Shown here: piece by piece, positions 23,004 through 33,631 of the stretch
Numbering within the stretch: the first letter of the stretch is position 1
Layout: every line of letters begins with the position of its first letter
Source: Acanthochromis polyacanthus
Lineage: Eukaryota; Chordata; Actinopteri; Pomacentridae
DNA length: 64,000 nucleotides
Direction of reading: 5' to 3'
Assembly (NCBI RefSeq): GCF_021347895.1
Contig: NC_067122.1
Coordinates: forward strand, 9,723,983 to 9,787,982
The notes under the pieces: generated by a model
The model's database searches: none
What the model saw: only the letters and a program-made list of their open reading frames with translations
What the model was told of the DNA's origin: nothing
Translations under genes and position numbers: made by a program

Positions 23004-25887
23004 GTTTTTTAAGTGTCTTTTCATTTTGCATGACACACGCTTTCAAACTTGTTTTTTCTATCCCACCCTTAAGCCCCAGCAACACGTCACACTTAGTCAG
23101 CAGCCCCCTGTACATCATGTGCTTAATAAACAACCTATCAAATCCCATTTTCTCCAGTTGTTGCCTCTTTCAGCCATGTGTACTGGCCCAGCCTGACATC
23201 CTCCACTACGAACTGCACAGAGAGGTCAGCACAGATCAGCCGCGACGTGATTGGCCAACACTCTGTCAGCAGACATCAGAAGATGAATGTTATTGGTCGG
23301 TTGTCAGTACCAGGGTATGGACAGCTCCTACACATTGCTGCCATGCTGCCTCCTGCTCTCACACACAAACACACACTCCGGTTTCTATTCAATGAGTAAA
23401 ACGAAACTACTCTGCAAGAGCTCTGTACAGAGGAAGCGTGTGCTAAAGAATGCTACGATAAATGAGCTCCTTTCTGCAGGCAGCTCAAACAGATGATAGA
23501 AGGAGCCAGATAAATGGCCACCATGTGCCTCCTTTTACAAACCCAGTGCCGGTGAATGCCTAATAAAGCTTATGCTAACTTTACGCATGACTCATTCTGT
23601 TTTGCTTAGAACCATTTCTTGCTCAACCTGGCGTGGACCTGACAATGACCCTTTGGTGACTTCACGCTAAAGGATGGTTGGATGGACCTGCACATGACCT
23701 ACATATGAATCGCATCACTGCACACAAAATAATATTTACTTAACTTGCATATACTTCATCAACACTGGAATATCAGTCGCGTACAAGCATGTTGTAATTT
23801 GGCAAAGCCCAGGAGACACCGCCTTGGGTAAACAATGATACAAAATTCCAGTTGTTGGTGGGTGCTTCATGTTCCTTAAGTGTCATTTCTAAGGCCAAAC
23901 TGCTTAGTATATCACTTAATCAACAGAATGTAAAATGCCATCAACTGTGATTGGTGGTTCATACATACTTTCAGTCTTTTTTCATTCATAAATTTTATCT
24001 TGTCCGAACTTTTCTTTATTCTATATAAGTCTAGATATAAAATCCATTAGTTGCAAGGCTGTTTGAAGAAGTCTCCTTGGATTCTGGTAGATCATATCTC
24101 ATATTTTATCATCTAATTGAGCTTTTGAACAACAGTCCTGATCATTATAATACAGAACAAAATAAAGATTATTCTGGCGTAAGTTCTGAAAAACCGTATA
24201 AAACCATGCTATATGTTTACTTGTCTGGATTTTTTTTTTAGTGTTCTCTGGATTTTTCTTTGTTTTATACCAGTCTAAATATAAAACCATTGGGTTGCAA
24301 GGCTTGGTTTGAAGACGTCACCTTGGATTCTGGAAGATCATATCTCATATTTGATCACCTTTTTTTGAAAACTAGTCCTGATCATTTCAATACAAATCAT
24401 AGATTTTTCAGAGTTAAGTTTGGGTTTAAAAAAAAACCTCACAATACTATGGTATATGTACCTGCTACTAAAGTCTACAGGGCTTTAATAAATTCCTTAA
24501 CTGTCATTTCTAGAATGAAATTAATTTGCATATTACTGAATTTATAGAAAATAATACGCCAGTAATTCTGACAGGTGGCCAATAGTTACTTTCAGTCTTT
24601 TTTTCATTCAGATATTTCATCTTGTCCGGATTCTTCTTCTTCTTCTTCTTCTTCTTTTACCAGTCTAGATAAATTCTATCAGAAGTCACCTTGGATTATA
24701 TGCTATATTTGATGATCTGAATGATTTTTTTGGGGGGGGGAAAGTACTAATAATTAGATTACTCAGAGGTAAGTTTTGAATAACCATACAAAACCATGCT
24801 ATATGTTTACTTGTCTAGATTTTTCTTTGTTTTATACCAGTCTAGATATAAAATATTTGGGTTTCAAGGTTCTTTGAAGAAGTCACCTTGGATTGCATTT
24901 CATATTTGATCATCTAAATCATGTTTGAAAAATAGTTCTACTCATTATAATACAGAACAAAGTATAGATTACCCAGAGGCAAGTTTTGAATAATATTACA
25001 ATAGCATGCTATATATTTATTTGTCTGATTTTTTTTTTCATCTTGTCTGGATTATTCTGTTTTATACCAGTCTAAATATAAAATCCATTGGTTGAAAGGC
25101 TTCGTTTGAAGAAATCACTTTGGATTACATTTCATACCTGATCATCTAAATGAGTGTTTGAAAATAGTCCTAGCCATTATAATACACAACAAAATATAGA
25201 TTATCCAGAGCTAAGTGTTGAATAACATTACAATAGCATGCCATATGTTTATTTGTTATTATTAAAGTCTATAGAACTACTAGTGTGTGCAGGCTTCAAA
25301 ATACAAACCTGTAGTAGCCAGATTTAACTGAATTATTTATGATATTATGTCTTTAGGAGTGATGGTGATGTAGCTCGCCAGCCTTATGGCCAGGCTTGGC
25401 TCCATAAACTACTGGTCCAGTGACTGGATGGAGGAATGGCAGCTGGACGAATGGATGACCTTTACAGCACCACATAAATCACATGAAAATCAAGGGCAAA
25501 TCCTCCCCGTGAATGATGCACGACACAGCGTAGCGTCTCCACTGAGCCCGGGCTGAATTAAATCTATCAGAGCAGGGTACTATTTTTTTTCCCCGCTAGC
25601 TACAGGCCTGCGTGAATTTGTTCATTTTCTGAAGCACAAGCAGTCATTTGGTGACAAGAGAGTCGAGGTTTAATCCCGATGAGCGCCGTTACAAGCCTTT
25701 TATTTGTTCACATTTAGCTCTCTTTGCGCATCACGCTGAATTTGCGGCCAGTTTACCGCTGCAGACAGGATTAGAAAAACGAGGCGCCACACACGCTACA
25801 TTACCAGTTCTCCTGCATCCATCGGATGGCTTCGTCCTCGTTGAACTGCCTCTCGAATTCGTACTCTTGTAGGGCGAGCACCGACAT
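5751..25887 (-). CDS. elovl6: elovl6, very-long-chain fatty acid elongase 6 (four coding exons)
   Basis: Joining 25887-25805, 8826-8695, 7336-7185 and 6193-5751 gives a 269-residue ELO protein; the mammalian protein is about 265. All junctions are GT-AG and the phases agree (2, 2, 1). ELOVL6 is the ER membrane condensing enzyme that elongates C12-C16 saturated and monounsaturated acyl-CoAs, mainly palmitoyl to stearoyl, using malonyl-CoA. The catalytic histidine box HWYHH is at residues 139-143. Several hydrophobic membrane spans are visible. The tail ends KKSE, a dilysine ER-retrieval signal. The start [12 protein letters not shown] lacks the MN- extension that gives the mammalian protein an N-terminal glycosylation sequon. 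Identification is secure from near-identity along the whole length. Confidence 0.97.
6194..7184 (-). other. elovl6: elovl6 intron 3
   Basis: Intron with GT-AG ends. No repeat or secondary gene was recognised. Confidence 0.9.
7185..7336 (-). CDS. elovl6: elovl6 coding exon 3
   Basis: Encodes Ser72 to Gly123, including [19 protein letters not shown] and the [16 protein letters not shown] segment that precedes the active-site region in ELO proteins. Acceptor catgcag, donor CTGG|gtaagt. Confidence 0.95.
7337..8694 (-). other. elovl6: elovl6 intron 2
   Basis: Intron with GT-AG ends. It contains the (TA)n tract at 8461-8516 and nothing else recognised. Confidence 0.9.
8461..8516. repeat. (TA)n microsatellite
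   Basis: 28 uninterrupted TA units in elovl6 intron 2. Confidence 0.95.
8695..8826 (-). CDS. elovl6: elovl6 coding exon 2
   Basis: Encodes Trp28 to Ser72, including [19 protein letters not shown] and the basic loop before [11 protein letters not shown]. This contains the first membrane span and the start of the second. The acceptor is ttacag and the donor TTCAG|gtgaga. Confidence 0.95.
10385..10640. repeat. Teleost interspersed repeat with duplicated GTGACCTTTGACCTC motif
   Basis: The motif GTGACCTTTGACCTC occurs twice about 130 bp apart. It is followed by AATCAGTTAATCCTAAGT, AGGAGATACGGCATTCATGA and GGGACAGACATGGACA. This order resembles a dispersed repeat widespread in fish genomes. It has no coding capacity and its formal family is unknown to me. 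Confidence 0.6.
15670..15830 (+). mobile_element. tRNA-derived SINE
   Basis: A head with a B-box-like GAGTCGAATCC is followed by CCCTTTGCTGAAGGTC, a pyrimidine-rich CTTCTCCCCACTTTCCTGTT and CACTGCTGTCCCGTC, ending in poly-A. This is the layout of a common teleost tRNA-type SINE. The A box is poorly conserved, so the copy is old. Confidence 0.7.
18059..18100. repeat. (TA)n microsatellite
   Basis: 21 TA units after a poly-A run, in elovl6 intron 1. Confidence 0.95.
19044..19117. repeat. (GT)n microsatellite
   Basis: About 37 uninterrupted GT units. The apparent Cys-Val and His-Thr reading frames across it are artefacts. Confidence 0.97.
21681..22254. mobile_element. Inverted-repeat element carrying a RecQ-like helicase fragment
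   Basis: GCCTAGCCGCGCTA at 21684-21697 is the inverse of TAGCGTGGCTAGGC at 22237-22250 with one mismatch. A subterminal GGGTCTAG on the left has an inverse CTAGACCC on the right. The segment is about 570 bp, is more CpG-rich than the intron around it, and encloses a minus-strand helicase-like remnant. It therefore looks like a non-autonomous DNA transposon that captured, or derives from an element encoding, a helicase N-terminal region. No transposase is present and I could not define a target-site duplication. Related helicase fragments recur in fish genomes, so the family may already be catalogued. Confidence 0.6.
21807..22055 (-). pseudogene. RecQ-like helicase N-terminal fragment
   Basis: The minus-strand frame reads [18 protein letters not shown], then a segment with [17 protein letters not shown]. 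This is RecQ-family motif I (Walker A, TGxGKS), with the conserved glutamine-containing stretch before it. The frame lacks motifs Ia to VI and runs into unrelated residues (SHNPALLG) near the element end. No ATG start is evident. It cannot encode a working helicase and is read as a captured or decayed fragment inside the inverted-repeat element. Confidence 0.65.
22958..22998. repeat. (AT)n microsatellite
   Basis: About 20 AT units. Reading frames with Tyr-Ile repeats on both strands here are artefacts. Confidence 0.95.
23870..25265. repeat. Decayed tandem array of ~215-bp units with higher-order structure
   Basis: A unit runs CTTGTCYGGAT, TTTATACCAGTCTARATATA, GAAGTCACCTTGGATT, ATTTGATCATCT, CATTATAATACARAACAA, AAGTTTTGAATAA and CATGCTATATGTTTA. 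It occurs five times, starting near 24000, 24240, 24625, 24825 and 25040. A second module (TTAASTGTCATTTCT to CTTTCAGTCTTTTTTCATTCA) of about 120 bp precedes the first unit (23875-23995) and recurs before the third (24490-24615), giving a higher-order pattern. Copies differ by many substitutions and indels, so the array is old. No coding is visible. Confidence 0.8.
24632..24656. repeat. (TTC)n microsatellite
   Basis: About eight TTC units that arose inside the third unit of the tandem array. Confidence 0.85.
25805..25887 (-). CDS. elovl6: elovl6 coding exon 1
   Basis: Encodes residues 1-27 plus two bases of Trp28 ([12 protein letters not shown], then a stretch ending MQEN). The ATG at 25887-25885 is the first in a CpG-rich leader, and the following residues align with the vertebrate ELOVL6 start. 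The donor reads AACTG|gtaatg. Confidence 0.95.
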
Positions 25888-26118
25888 GCTGCTGGCTGTG
25901 TGTGCGTGTGTTTTTCTGGAAGTAGACGGTCCCCGGGCGGAGCTGCTTCTCTCTTCGGTCTCTTCAGTCTGTTTCTCCGCACACTAGCATCGCTCGGGCT
26001 GCTGTCAGGACCTCGCGGTTGTGCGCGAGCAGCTCGGCAGTGGCGGCACCTTCCTCCACCGGCTGCGCGAGCCTACGCCCTCTTCCTGAGCGAGGGGGGA
26101 GAGACTTCCGGGTCCTAA
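25888..26118 (-). promoter_or_regulatory. elovl6: elovl6 CpG-rich promoter and 5' UTR
   Basis: GC content and CpG density rise sharply just upstream of the elovl6 ATG and fall again after 26118, in an otherwise AT-rich region. A GC box (GGGCGG, 25935-25940) is present. No clear TATA box was seen, so a dispersed CpG-type start is likely. The exact transcription start cannot be read. Confidence 0.7.
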
Positions 26119-27369
26119 CGCCGTCCGTTTTTTTATTTTAACTTACTATATTATAATCTTTTCACAACAAAACGTAAGATAATATAGAATTTAATTATCC
26201 CTCAAAGGAAATAATTTGAGCCACATATTGCTCAGAAAACAAAATTACATAACATGACAATAAATGCAGTGTCTAACGGAAAAACAAAATAAAACAAAAC
26301 AAAAAACATGTGGTAGTATTATTACTATTTTTAAAATAAGATAAAATAGCACTTAATTGTCCACCAAAGGAAGTTTTTGAGCCAGATATTTCTCTGAATT
26401 GAAAAACTATTGTTAAACAAATGTTAAATGTTAAAATGTTAAATGTAAAAAAAAACAACAACACTTTTGCATCAGGCAAATGTTAAAACTTTACTTTCTT
26501 ATCACTGATAGTTAAATCAATTAAATGGAAATATGTAAAATCAACAGGGATGTTTAGCTGACAGTAGCAAAGGATTCAAGCTAGCTAGTTAGTGCACTAA
26601 CATTATTAGCTTAGATTAAAGTCAGTTAGTTCTGCTTTTAGCATGATAATTATTTTTTTTTTCAATGTTGTTAGCCATAATGTTTCTATTTTAGATGATA
26701 CTGCACACAATTTATCAGAAATCTAACATTATCAGTGCAAAAATATTGTAAATCAATGATGTTGATTGTGGGGTCGAGAGTCCTTCTCTCAGAAATGCTG
26801 CTTTTTCACTTACTAAAGGAAATATTTTGTTTTTTATTTCTGTTGAAACTAATGGATAATCCTCCATATGATTCACTCTAGCAGTATCTTTACTGCTGTA
26901 TATAAAGTCTGTATATGGGTCATTCCACCTCAGTTCACCACACCCCCCACGCCTGACCATCTTCAGTTTGACAGATTTTTATTTAAAGTGTTGAATATTC
27001 ATTGAGTTTATCATGTGTAAAATCTGGACTCATAGGCAACATTTGTTTCTGAGTTAAAAATTCTTAAGGAGGGGTGGCATTGAAGTGTTTTACGTTAAGA
27101 CAAATGTCAAATTACGCAAATAATGGAAGCAAATTTAAACTAATATTTTGTTTTTTAGTTCTACATTATGACGAGTAACCTAATGTAATAATATACCCAA
27201 GGCCCTGCAGTATCATAAACTAGAGAACTTAACCTAACTAATATTAACATTATGGCCAAGACCCTACAGCACAAACCTGACTAATGTGGAGTTTGACCCT
27301 ACCTAGATATATAGGAAACCCAGCAAACCCAAAGAGTCCCTCCCTGGATCCATATGGGCAAGCTTCATT

Positions 27370-27402
<33 letters not shown>

Positions 27403-27724
27403 TTTTTTTTCAAATTGGAGGTGTATTTGTACATGGATATCAAACATGTGAAAGTTTGCATGTGTCAAAAGTATATTTGAAACTCTGCATGTCCCTCTAA
27501 CAACTGAGTGTATTCTTGTAGCTATAGTGAAAGTAATCTTGCTCTGCCTGGCTATTCTGTAAAGCATACTGCTCTGGTTGCACTTCACTGCCATTGTACT
27601 ATAGAGGATAAAATTAATCAAGGGCCTGCCATAGCACATCTGCTCTACTTAAAGTTTCCAGTGACATTCCACTGCATTTAGATTTTTGCCATTTTAATTC
27701 TTGACAACCGCATTTTTTAAAAAT
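26119..27724. other. Intergenic, nothing recognised
   Basis: AT-rich sequence 5' of elovl6 with chance reading frames only. It contains the (TTTC)n tract at 27368-27400. Confidence 0.6.
27368..27400. repeat. (TTTC)n microsatellite
   Basis: About eight TTTC units. Confidence 0.9.
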
Positions 27725-28860
27725 TGTCTCAGTGAATTACAAGGTTGGCATCCTGGGCTCTCTGCTTTTGAAGTGGTTTTACTCATACCTAGCTGACATG
27801 TCCTGTTAAAACTGTGAGATGCCCCTCCTTTACTGCTCCAAACCTTTGTGGAGTGCCTCAAGGGTCCACCTTCGAGTCCTATTTATTTTCATTGCACATG
27901 CTACTATTAGGCTCCATATTTTGCATAATTTCTCCTTCTATGGTTAACATGATAACACAAAAATATACCTACCTTACTTATTTCACCCTTTCCTGTCTTC
28001 AGGATATGAACTGCTGAATGGTCAAAAACTGTGTTTAGCTGAATGACACTAAGACATAAGTGACTGTTTTTGTCCCCCTGTTTTGCCACTGACAGTCAAA
28101 TCCATGCAGGAATTCTGGTGTCATCTTTGACTCAACTGAAATCCATATTTTGTTTAATGACATGAGATTATACCACTGTATTAATCTACACAAGATTAGA
28201 TTATTATAACTCACTGTACCTTGGTGTTGACCAGTCCAAACTGTCTCATTTGAAGCCTCTGAAAGACTTCTAATTGATACTAAAAAAAAAGATAAACATT
28301 ACACCTACATTAGTATCCCTGCACTGACTGCTTGTTAAACACATAATTGATTTTAAGGTTCTTTTATTGGTTTATAAAGCTTTACATATTAAGTTGGCAC
28401 TTGGATGCATTTCTGAACTTTATTGCCTCTAATCAATGTCGAGGACTCTTAGATCTCCAGATCAATTACTGTTAACTGTTCTATGATTGAGACAGTGAAG
28501 AGGAGAGATTGCACTCTTGCAAGTGCAGACACAAAGTGTTGGAATAGCCATACTCCTTAAATTAAATGATCCTCATTTAATGGGCTAAATATATAAATTT
28601 TGATTTATTGATTGATTATTAAATTTAAAAGAAATATCTGAAGATATATATGGTTTTTAATGTTTTATGGTAGCTCTGGATGGACTTATATTTCACCATT
28701 ATATACTTTAGAATTTAATCTGGCAAGTTGCTGTCCTCAATCCTGTATTGGTTTGTTTTTTATTCTTATCATATGTAAATCATTTTGGTGCCAGCTCGAC
28801 CTGTTGCAAAGCTCGCTTTATAAATTTACTTCATTTGATTTGTATTTTTGAATTAAAGGT
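27725..28860 (+). mobile_element. Dead L2/Rex1-like LINE fragment (reverse transcriptase end and 3' tail)
   Basis: A plus-strand frame contains CGVPQGSTFESYLFSLHMLL followed by LGSIF, matching the reverse transcriptase block (GVPQGS...LFSLYMLPLGSI) that precedes the YADD box in L2/CR1-clade LINEs. The YADD region and everything after it is frameshifted and full of stops. The right end (GTAAATCATTTTGG, then CTTTATAAATTTACTTCATT) resembles the usual LINE 3' UTR ending in a GTGCTATAAATAAA-like tail. The element is 5' truncated and inactive. The exact family within L2/Rex1 is not resolved. Confidence 0.7.
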
Positions 28861-30711
28861 AAATTTAACAAAGCTTAAAAACTGTTAAAACTGACAATGA
28901 GACAAATAAAACAAGGGAAATAAAATAATGAGAGTTAAAATTTTAAAAAGCAGCAATCATACCTTGGAATTGAATCGACTGTAACCCAATAATGAGGTCA
29001 ACATGAAGTTTTGTGAAAGCATATTACAAGTGGGCACAGAATGGCATGCTTGTTTCACTCGTGATATGTCTTCTATAGACATATCAGGTTACAAAACATC
29101 TTGATTTAATTCATTGGTCAATTTATTGCCTCAGGTTTAATTTAAATGATAAATTCATTCAATTTCATTTCAATGGTGAGAAAAACAGTCTTTAGATCCT
29201 TTATCTCAGTTATTTTAGAAGAATATTCTGTTACAAGTGAGCTTCCTGCATTCAAAGTTACATTTGGCAGCTGAATCATTTGACATTCCAATAGTTCTGC
29301 TGGCCTACTTCATCTTAAGTCCCTGTAGTGAAGTTATAGAAAACACAAAGTGAATAGTGGTTACACTGTTACTGCAGGATTGTTTGGGGGTCTTACTTTT
29401 TTTTAAATATGCAACAAAAGAGCACTTAAGTGGATTAATATGAGTAATAGTTAGATCATGTAATAAAAATCAGTACTGGACAGATATCACTGACAGATGT
29501 GTCTTGCTGCTAAGATTAAAACCACTGGAATGCTTCTTTGAATCTGTTTTCTATTCTTGTCATAGTGTCCTCAGTATTAAATACACAATTTTACATTAGA
29601 TCAACAATGAACATTATATCATATCAGGTCAAGGTCAAACAGTGAATGATGTGTCACTTTGTTACACAATCATTCGCTATTTGCCAATATATTAAAAACC
29701 CGGTTGTAAAGTCTACCTTATCAGCCGTTCCAAATGGCAGCGATTTCTTCAGAAAATGTAAATAGGTGTGGTGAGCTATTATGGCACCACCCGATTGAAC
29801 TTTCACCTATATACTGATAATAAGGCTGCACAGAAGCACAGACAAACTGCACTGATTTGTCTCCAGATCTGCTTCCAAGTTGTACCCTAACAGCACTGAT
29901 AAGCAGACTGTTCCCTCTGGCAGACTTTGGATGATCAGGTGATGATGTCTTCCAACAATTGAGTTGGACTTTCAGCATATGGCCTCATACTAAACACTGG
30001 AATATATTTCAAACATGAAAATGACGCAGTTTTTATTGATGGATAGATTCTTTCTTGTGACAAAGTGAATTTATGATCAGTACTGTACAAATCATCAGGA
30101 TGAAACATAACAACATCTTGTACACTGCTCTTTTATAACTACAAGCAATTATGTGATATTTATGAATGACTGAATGAATGAATGGTTTATTTCAGTTACA
30201 ATCTACAGTACAAAAATTTAATTGTGTGCATTCAGCTGACAAAGTATTATTATACATGCTTGCGGGAAACTGTTTTTCTCATAAAAAAGAAAAGAAAGAA
30301 GAATTCATGGAGGATTAGAGGATGGAAGAAGCACGATGCAGGGAAAAGGCTCTCTGCAGGATGAACTCAGAGTCAAAGATTCCAACATGTTTAACTAGCT
30401 GAATAAATATTTTCTCCTAATACTGACTGAAACACCAACTGTCAGAACAAAATGTCTGATGAAAATAATTCAACATTGTAGAAACATGCAGACACCAAAA
30501 CCTGTTGCTCCAAAATGCTCGGGGGCTTTTCATGCACCTCTGGGACTTCACTTAGTTTTACTTCCGCTACTGTGCTGCATTTTTCTGGTACTTGAACTTT
30601 AGCATAGTTTTTTTCTCATAAGTAAGATGTGTAGTCTATGTCACTCCTGAATTCCTGGGATTGTGTTTTCAGACTAAATGGTAAACATATTTAAAGCAGC
30701 ATCTCAGATAT
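28861..30711. other. Intergenic, nothing recognised
   Basis: No protein-like frame, RNA gene or repeat family was recognised. Confidence 0.6.
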
Positions 30712-31658
30712 GCACCACCAGTCAAAAGTTTGGACACACCTTCTCATTCAATGTTTTCTCTTTATTTTTCTTACTTTCCACATTGTCAATACATACTGAA
30801 GACACCTAAACTATGAAGCAAGATTTATGGAATTATGTAGCAAACAAAGAATTGTGAAATAACTCTATGTTTTATATTTTAGATTCCTCAAAACAGCCAC
30901 CCTTTGCTTTGATGACAGCTTTGCAAACCCTTGGCCTTCTCTCAGTGAGCTTCATTAAGTAGTCACCTGAAATGGTTTTCACTTCACAGGTGTGCCTTGT
31001 CAAAGTTAATTTGTGGAATTTCTTGTCTTCTTAATGGGGTTGGGACCATCAGTTGTGTTGTGCAGAAGTCAGGTTGGTCCACAGTTGACAGCCCTATTTG
31101 ACAACTGTTAGAATCCATATTATGGCAAGAACCAATCAGCTAAGTAAAGAGAAACCACAGTCCATCTTTACTTTAAGAACTGAAGGTCAGTCGGTTTGGA
31201 AAATTGCAAAAACTTTGAATGTATCTTTAACTGCAGTTGCAAAAACCATCAAGCATTACTACAAAGCTGGCTCACATGAAGACCACTCCAGCAAAGGAAG
31301 ACAAAGGGTCACCTCTGCTGCTGAGGATAGGTTTATCTGAGTCTTCAGCCTCAGAAATCACAAGTTAATGGCATCCTGAAATGGAAAACCATTGCAGGTG
31401 ACGACCCCATGAAGCTCATCGAGAGAATGCCAACAGTGTGCAAAGCAGTAATCAAAGCAACAGGTGGCTATTTTAAAGAGTCTAAAATATCAAACATGTT
31501 TTAACTTATTTCACACTTTTTTTTCCTACATATTTTCATATGTGTTCATTTGTAGTTTTGATGCCTTCAGTGAGAATCTGCAATGTAAACAGTCATGAAA
31601 ATAAAGAAAAAAACATTAAATTAGAAGGTGTGTCCAAATTTTGGACAGGAAGTGTATC
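30712..31658 (+). mobile_element. Tc1-like element, internally deleted
   Basis: The left end AGTCAAAAGTTTGGACACAC and the complemented right end CTGTCCAAAATTTGGACACAC, both continuing CTTCT, are inverted repeats about 945 bp apart; autonomous Tc1-like copies are usually longer. The first part carries a transposase amino-terminal frame. Later blocks (ATGCCAACAGTGTGCAAAGC, GGTGGCTATTTTAAAGAGTC, ATGCCTTCAGTGAGAATCTG) match the 3' part of fish Tc1 elements. Most of the catalytic domain is missing, so the copy is non-autonomous. Confidence 0.85.
31122..31340 (+). pseudogene. Truncated Tc1 transposase, DNA-binding half
   Basis: The frame starts MARTNQLSKEK and runs about 72 residues, with a helix-turn-helix region (EGQSVWKIAKTLNVSLTAV) and the basic GRQRVTSAAEDRFI linker typical of Tc1 transposases, then a TGA stop. 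In intact relatives the linker continues into the DDE domain, which is lost here. The product could at most bind the ends. Confidence 0.8.
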
Positions 31659-32756
31659 AAAAGACAAAATTGAATTTTTAATTACTTTTCTGATTATATT
31701 TGTTGTTAATAGAGATTGTGATGATTATTGACTGTAAAAGTGGAAGTTGTACCAGTGTGTTACAGTGCACTGCAGATCAGTGCACCACCTTAGCAGACAA
31801 ACTGTAAATACAACTGAAAAACCTGATTGAAAGTAATGGGGATTTCCAAGAGTTCACACAAGCATATTAAAAAAAGGCTGCAATATTTCAGAAATAGCTT
31901 TGGTGTGAATGGATATTAATTTGAGTCACATGAAGCGGTTCCACTGTGTAAAATCCACCATATTGTCTATATTTAGCAATTTTTAATTTACAGATTAGGA
32001 CTTTTAGTCAATTGTGTGCAGGGGATTAAAAGAAATGTTGACATGTTTCTGTTATATTTGCTAACAGCAGCGAATTGTGTATATTATGTACCACAGAATG
32101 GGCAGAAAGAGATACTGAAAGCAATGAAGTGTTTGAAATTGTAATTAAGTGTTTGTCCAAGCAGTCAATTTCTCTATGTATTTTCATATATTTAATATAT
32201 GCTAAAATTACAATCCTAGAAGCAAAAAGATATAATGATGGTAATTATTTAGTAGAATGAAAACCACACTAATAAACCATACTGGTGATATATGCATAAG
32301 AACAGGCTATATGGGTCATTTAGATGTTGCTGTTCATGAAAAAGATGGTTATTATGTGAAGCGTGAAAAGAAGCTTTGATAAGGATGTTGGCCTCCATGC
32401 GTCAGTGGCAGGAGCCATTCTGTCGTCCTCAACAATCAAATCACAAGCTGTACTGAAAACAAAGATTGTATATAACAAAAGCCTGCGGGGATGATCACAC
32501 AATAATAATCAAACTTTGGGGAGACCTGTGAGGCATGTTGACCTGGATGAAGACTTTCTGTGACAACTTCAGTGGGCCATGAGAGCACATACAATAAACC
32601 TACAGGTGGATTAATGATCGCTGGCTCCATCAGACCTCCTCTCAAATGCGTTGTGATTATTTGGTGTTAGTGTAATTCAGAAATAGACTCACAACAGAAG
32701 CTTTTTCATTGTGAACTGCCCTCTAAATGAAGTGAATTTTCCTCCCACCAAGTTTA
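31659..32756. other. Intergenic, nothing recognised
   Basis: AT-rich. 32310-32650 is less AT-rich and has a TCF-like TCAAACTTTG, but no feature can be supported. Confidence 0.5.
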
Positions 32757-32830
32757 GTTAGAATAGAATAGAATAGAATAGAATAGAATAGAATAGAGAT
32801 ACTTTATTAATCCCAGAGGCTAAACTTGGC
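32757..32830 (-). mobile_element. LINE 3' tail with (AATAG)n, inverted
   Basis: On the minus strand it reads CTCTGGGATTAATAAAGTAT followed by CTC and a (TATTC)n tract. This is the usual 3' end of teleost L2-type LINEs, where a short tandem repeat replaces poly-A. Only the 3' tail is recognisable. Confidence 0.6.
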
Positions 32831-33023
32831 TGTTACAACAAAAAAGGGTACAGTTACCACCACCATAAATACAACTAAATAAGCAAACATATGCAGTAAG
32901 TAAAAATAAACAGTAAGAAAAATTACAAGAAAAATATGAGATGCAACCCCCCCCCAAAAAACAAAACAAAACAAAACAAAAAAAACAGCATAAGTGTGCT
33001 ACTGAGCATTGATGGAGGAAATA

Positions 33024-33115
33024 TGAAGCCTTAATTTAAAAAGTGGGTCATTAAAGAGAATTTAGCTTTTAGTTTTTCCTCTATCTATATAATTACCCTC
33101 TTTGTATGAATGGAA
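33024..33115. repeat. Local duplication, copy 1
   Basis: GAAGCCTTAATTTAAAAAGT to CTCTTTGTATGAATGGAA recurs with changes at 33508-33605. The copies flank the (AAAC)n tract and a LINE tail. Confidence 0.65.
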
Positions 33116-33139
33116 ACCACCAGGACTGTGTTAGATTTA

Positions 33140-33247
33140 AAACAAACAAACAAACAAACAAACAAACAAACAAACAAACAAACAAACAAACAAACGATCA
33201 AACAAACAAACAAACAAACAAACAAACAAACAAACAAACAAACAAAA
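33140..33247. repeat. (AAAC)n microsatellite with one interruption
   Basis: About 26 AAAC units interrupted once, at about 33196-33199 (GATC). Confidence 0.95.
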
Positions 33248-33339
33248 ACCAATTGAAATAGGAAGTACAACAATTTCCAAAACAAAACACTCTAAAAGAG
33301 CAATAAAAGATAAAATACTAAAACATATTTGGATATAGA

Positions 33340-33455
33340 TTTATCCCTGTTTCTTTCTTACGTCCTTGTTGCACTGCTTGCTCTACCTGCCTTTTTTAAT
33401 CACCCCCTGGGGACACATAACGTTTTCTGAATCTGAATCTAAATAAATAAATCTG
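33340..33455 (+). mobile_element. LINE 3' tail ending GAATCT repeats
   Basis: GGGGACACATAACGTTTTCT followed by GAATCTGAATCT resembles the terminal segment of fish LINEs that end in tandem GAATCT. The rest of the element is absent or unrecognisable. Confidence 0.55.
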
Positions 33456-33507
33456 ATTGCTACAAGGAATCAGCAATATACTAAGAACTGAGGCTTCAAA
33501 CTTTGAA

Positions 33508-33605
33508 GCCTTAGTTAAGAAACTGGGCTCCCAAGGAAAATTAATCTTTTAGTTCTCCTTACTTTTTCCTCTGTCTTTTCTTTCCCCTCTTTGCATGAAC
33601 GTAAG
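33508..33605. repeat. Local duplication, copy 2
   Basis: Diverged copy of 33024-33115 in the same orientation, sharing GAAGCCTTA, CTTTTAGTT and CCCCTCTTTGCATGAA in order. Confidence 0.65.
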
Positions 33606-33631
33606 TAAGGGATTATGGTTCGCCTTCCAGA

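Larger units (their letters stand above)
8827..25804 (-). other. elovl6: elovl6 intron 1 (about 17 kb)
   Basis: A large first coding intron, as in other vertebrate ELOVL6 genes. Recognised contents are listed separately. The stretches 8827-10380, 10640-15665, 15830-18050, 19120-21680 and 22260-23870 hold only short chance reading frames; I see no exon-like coding in them. Confidence 0.85.
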
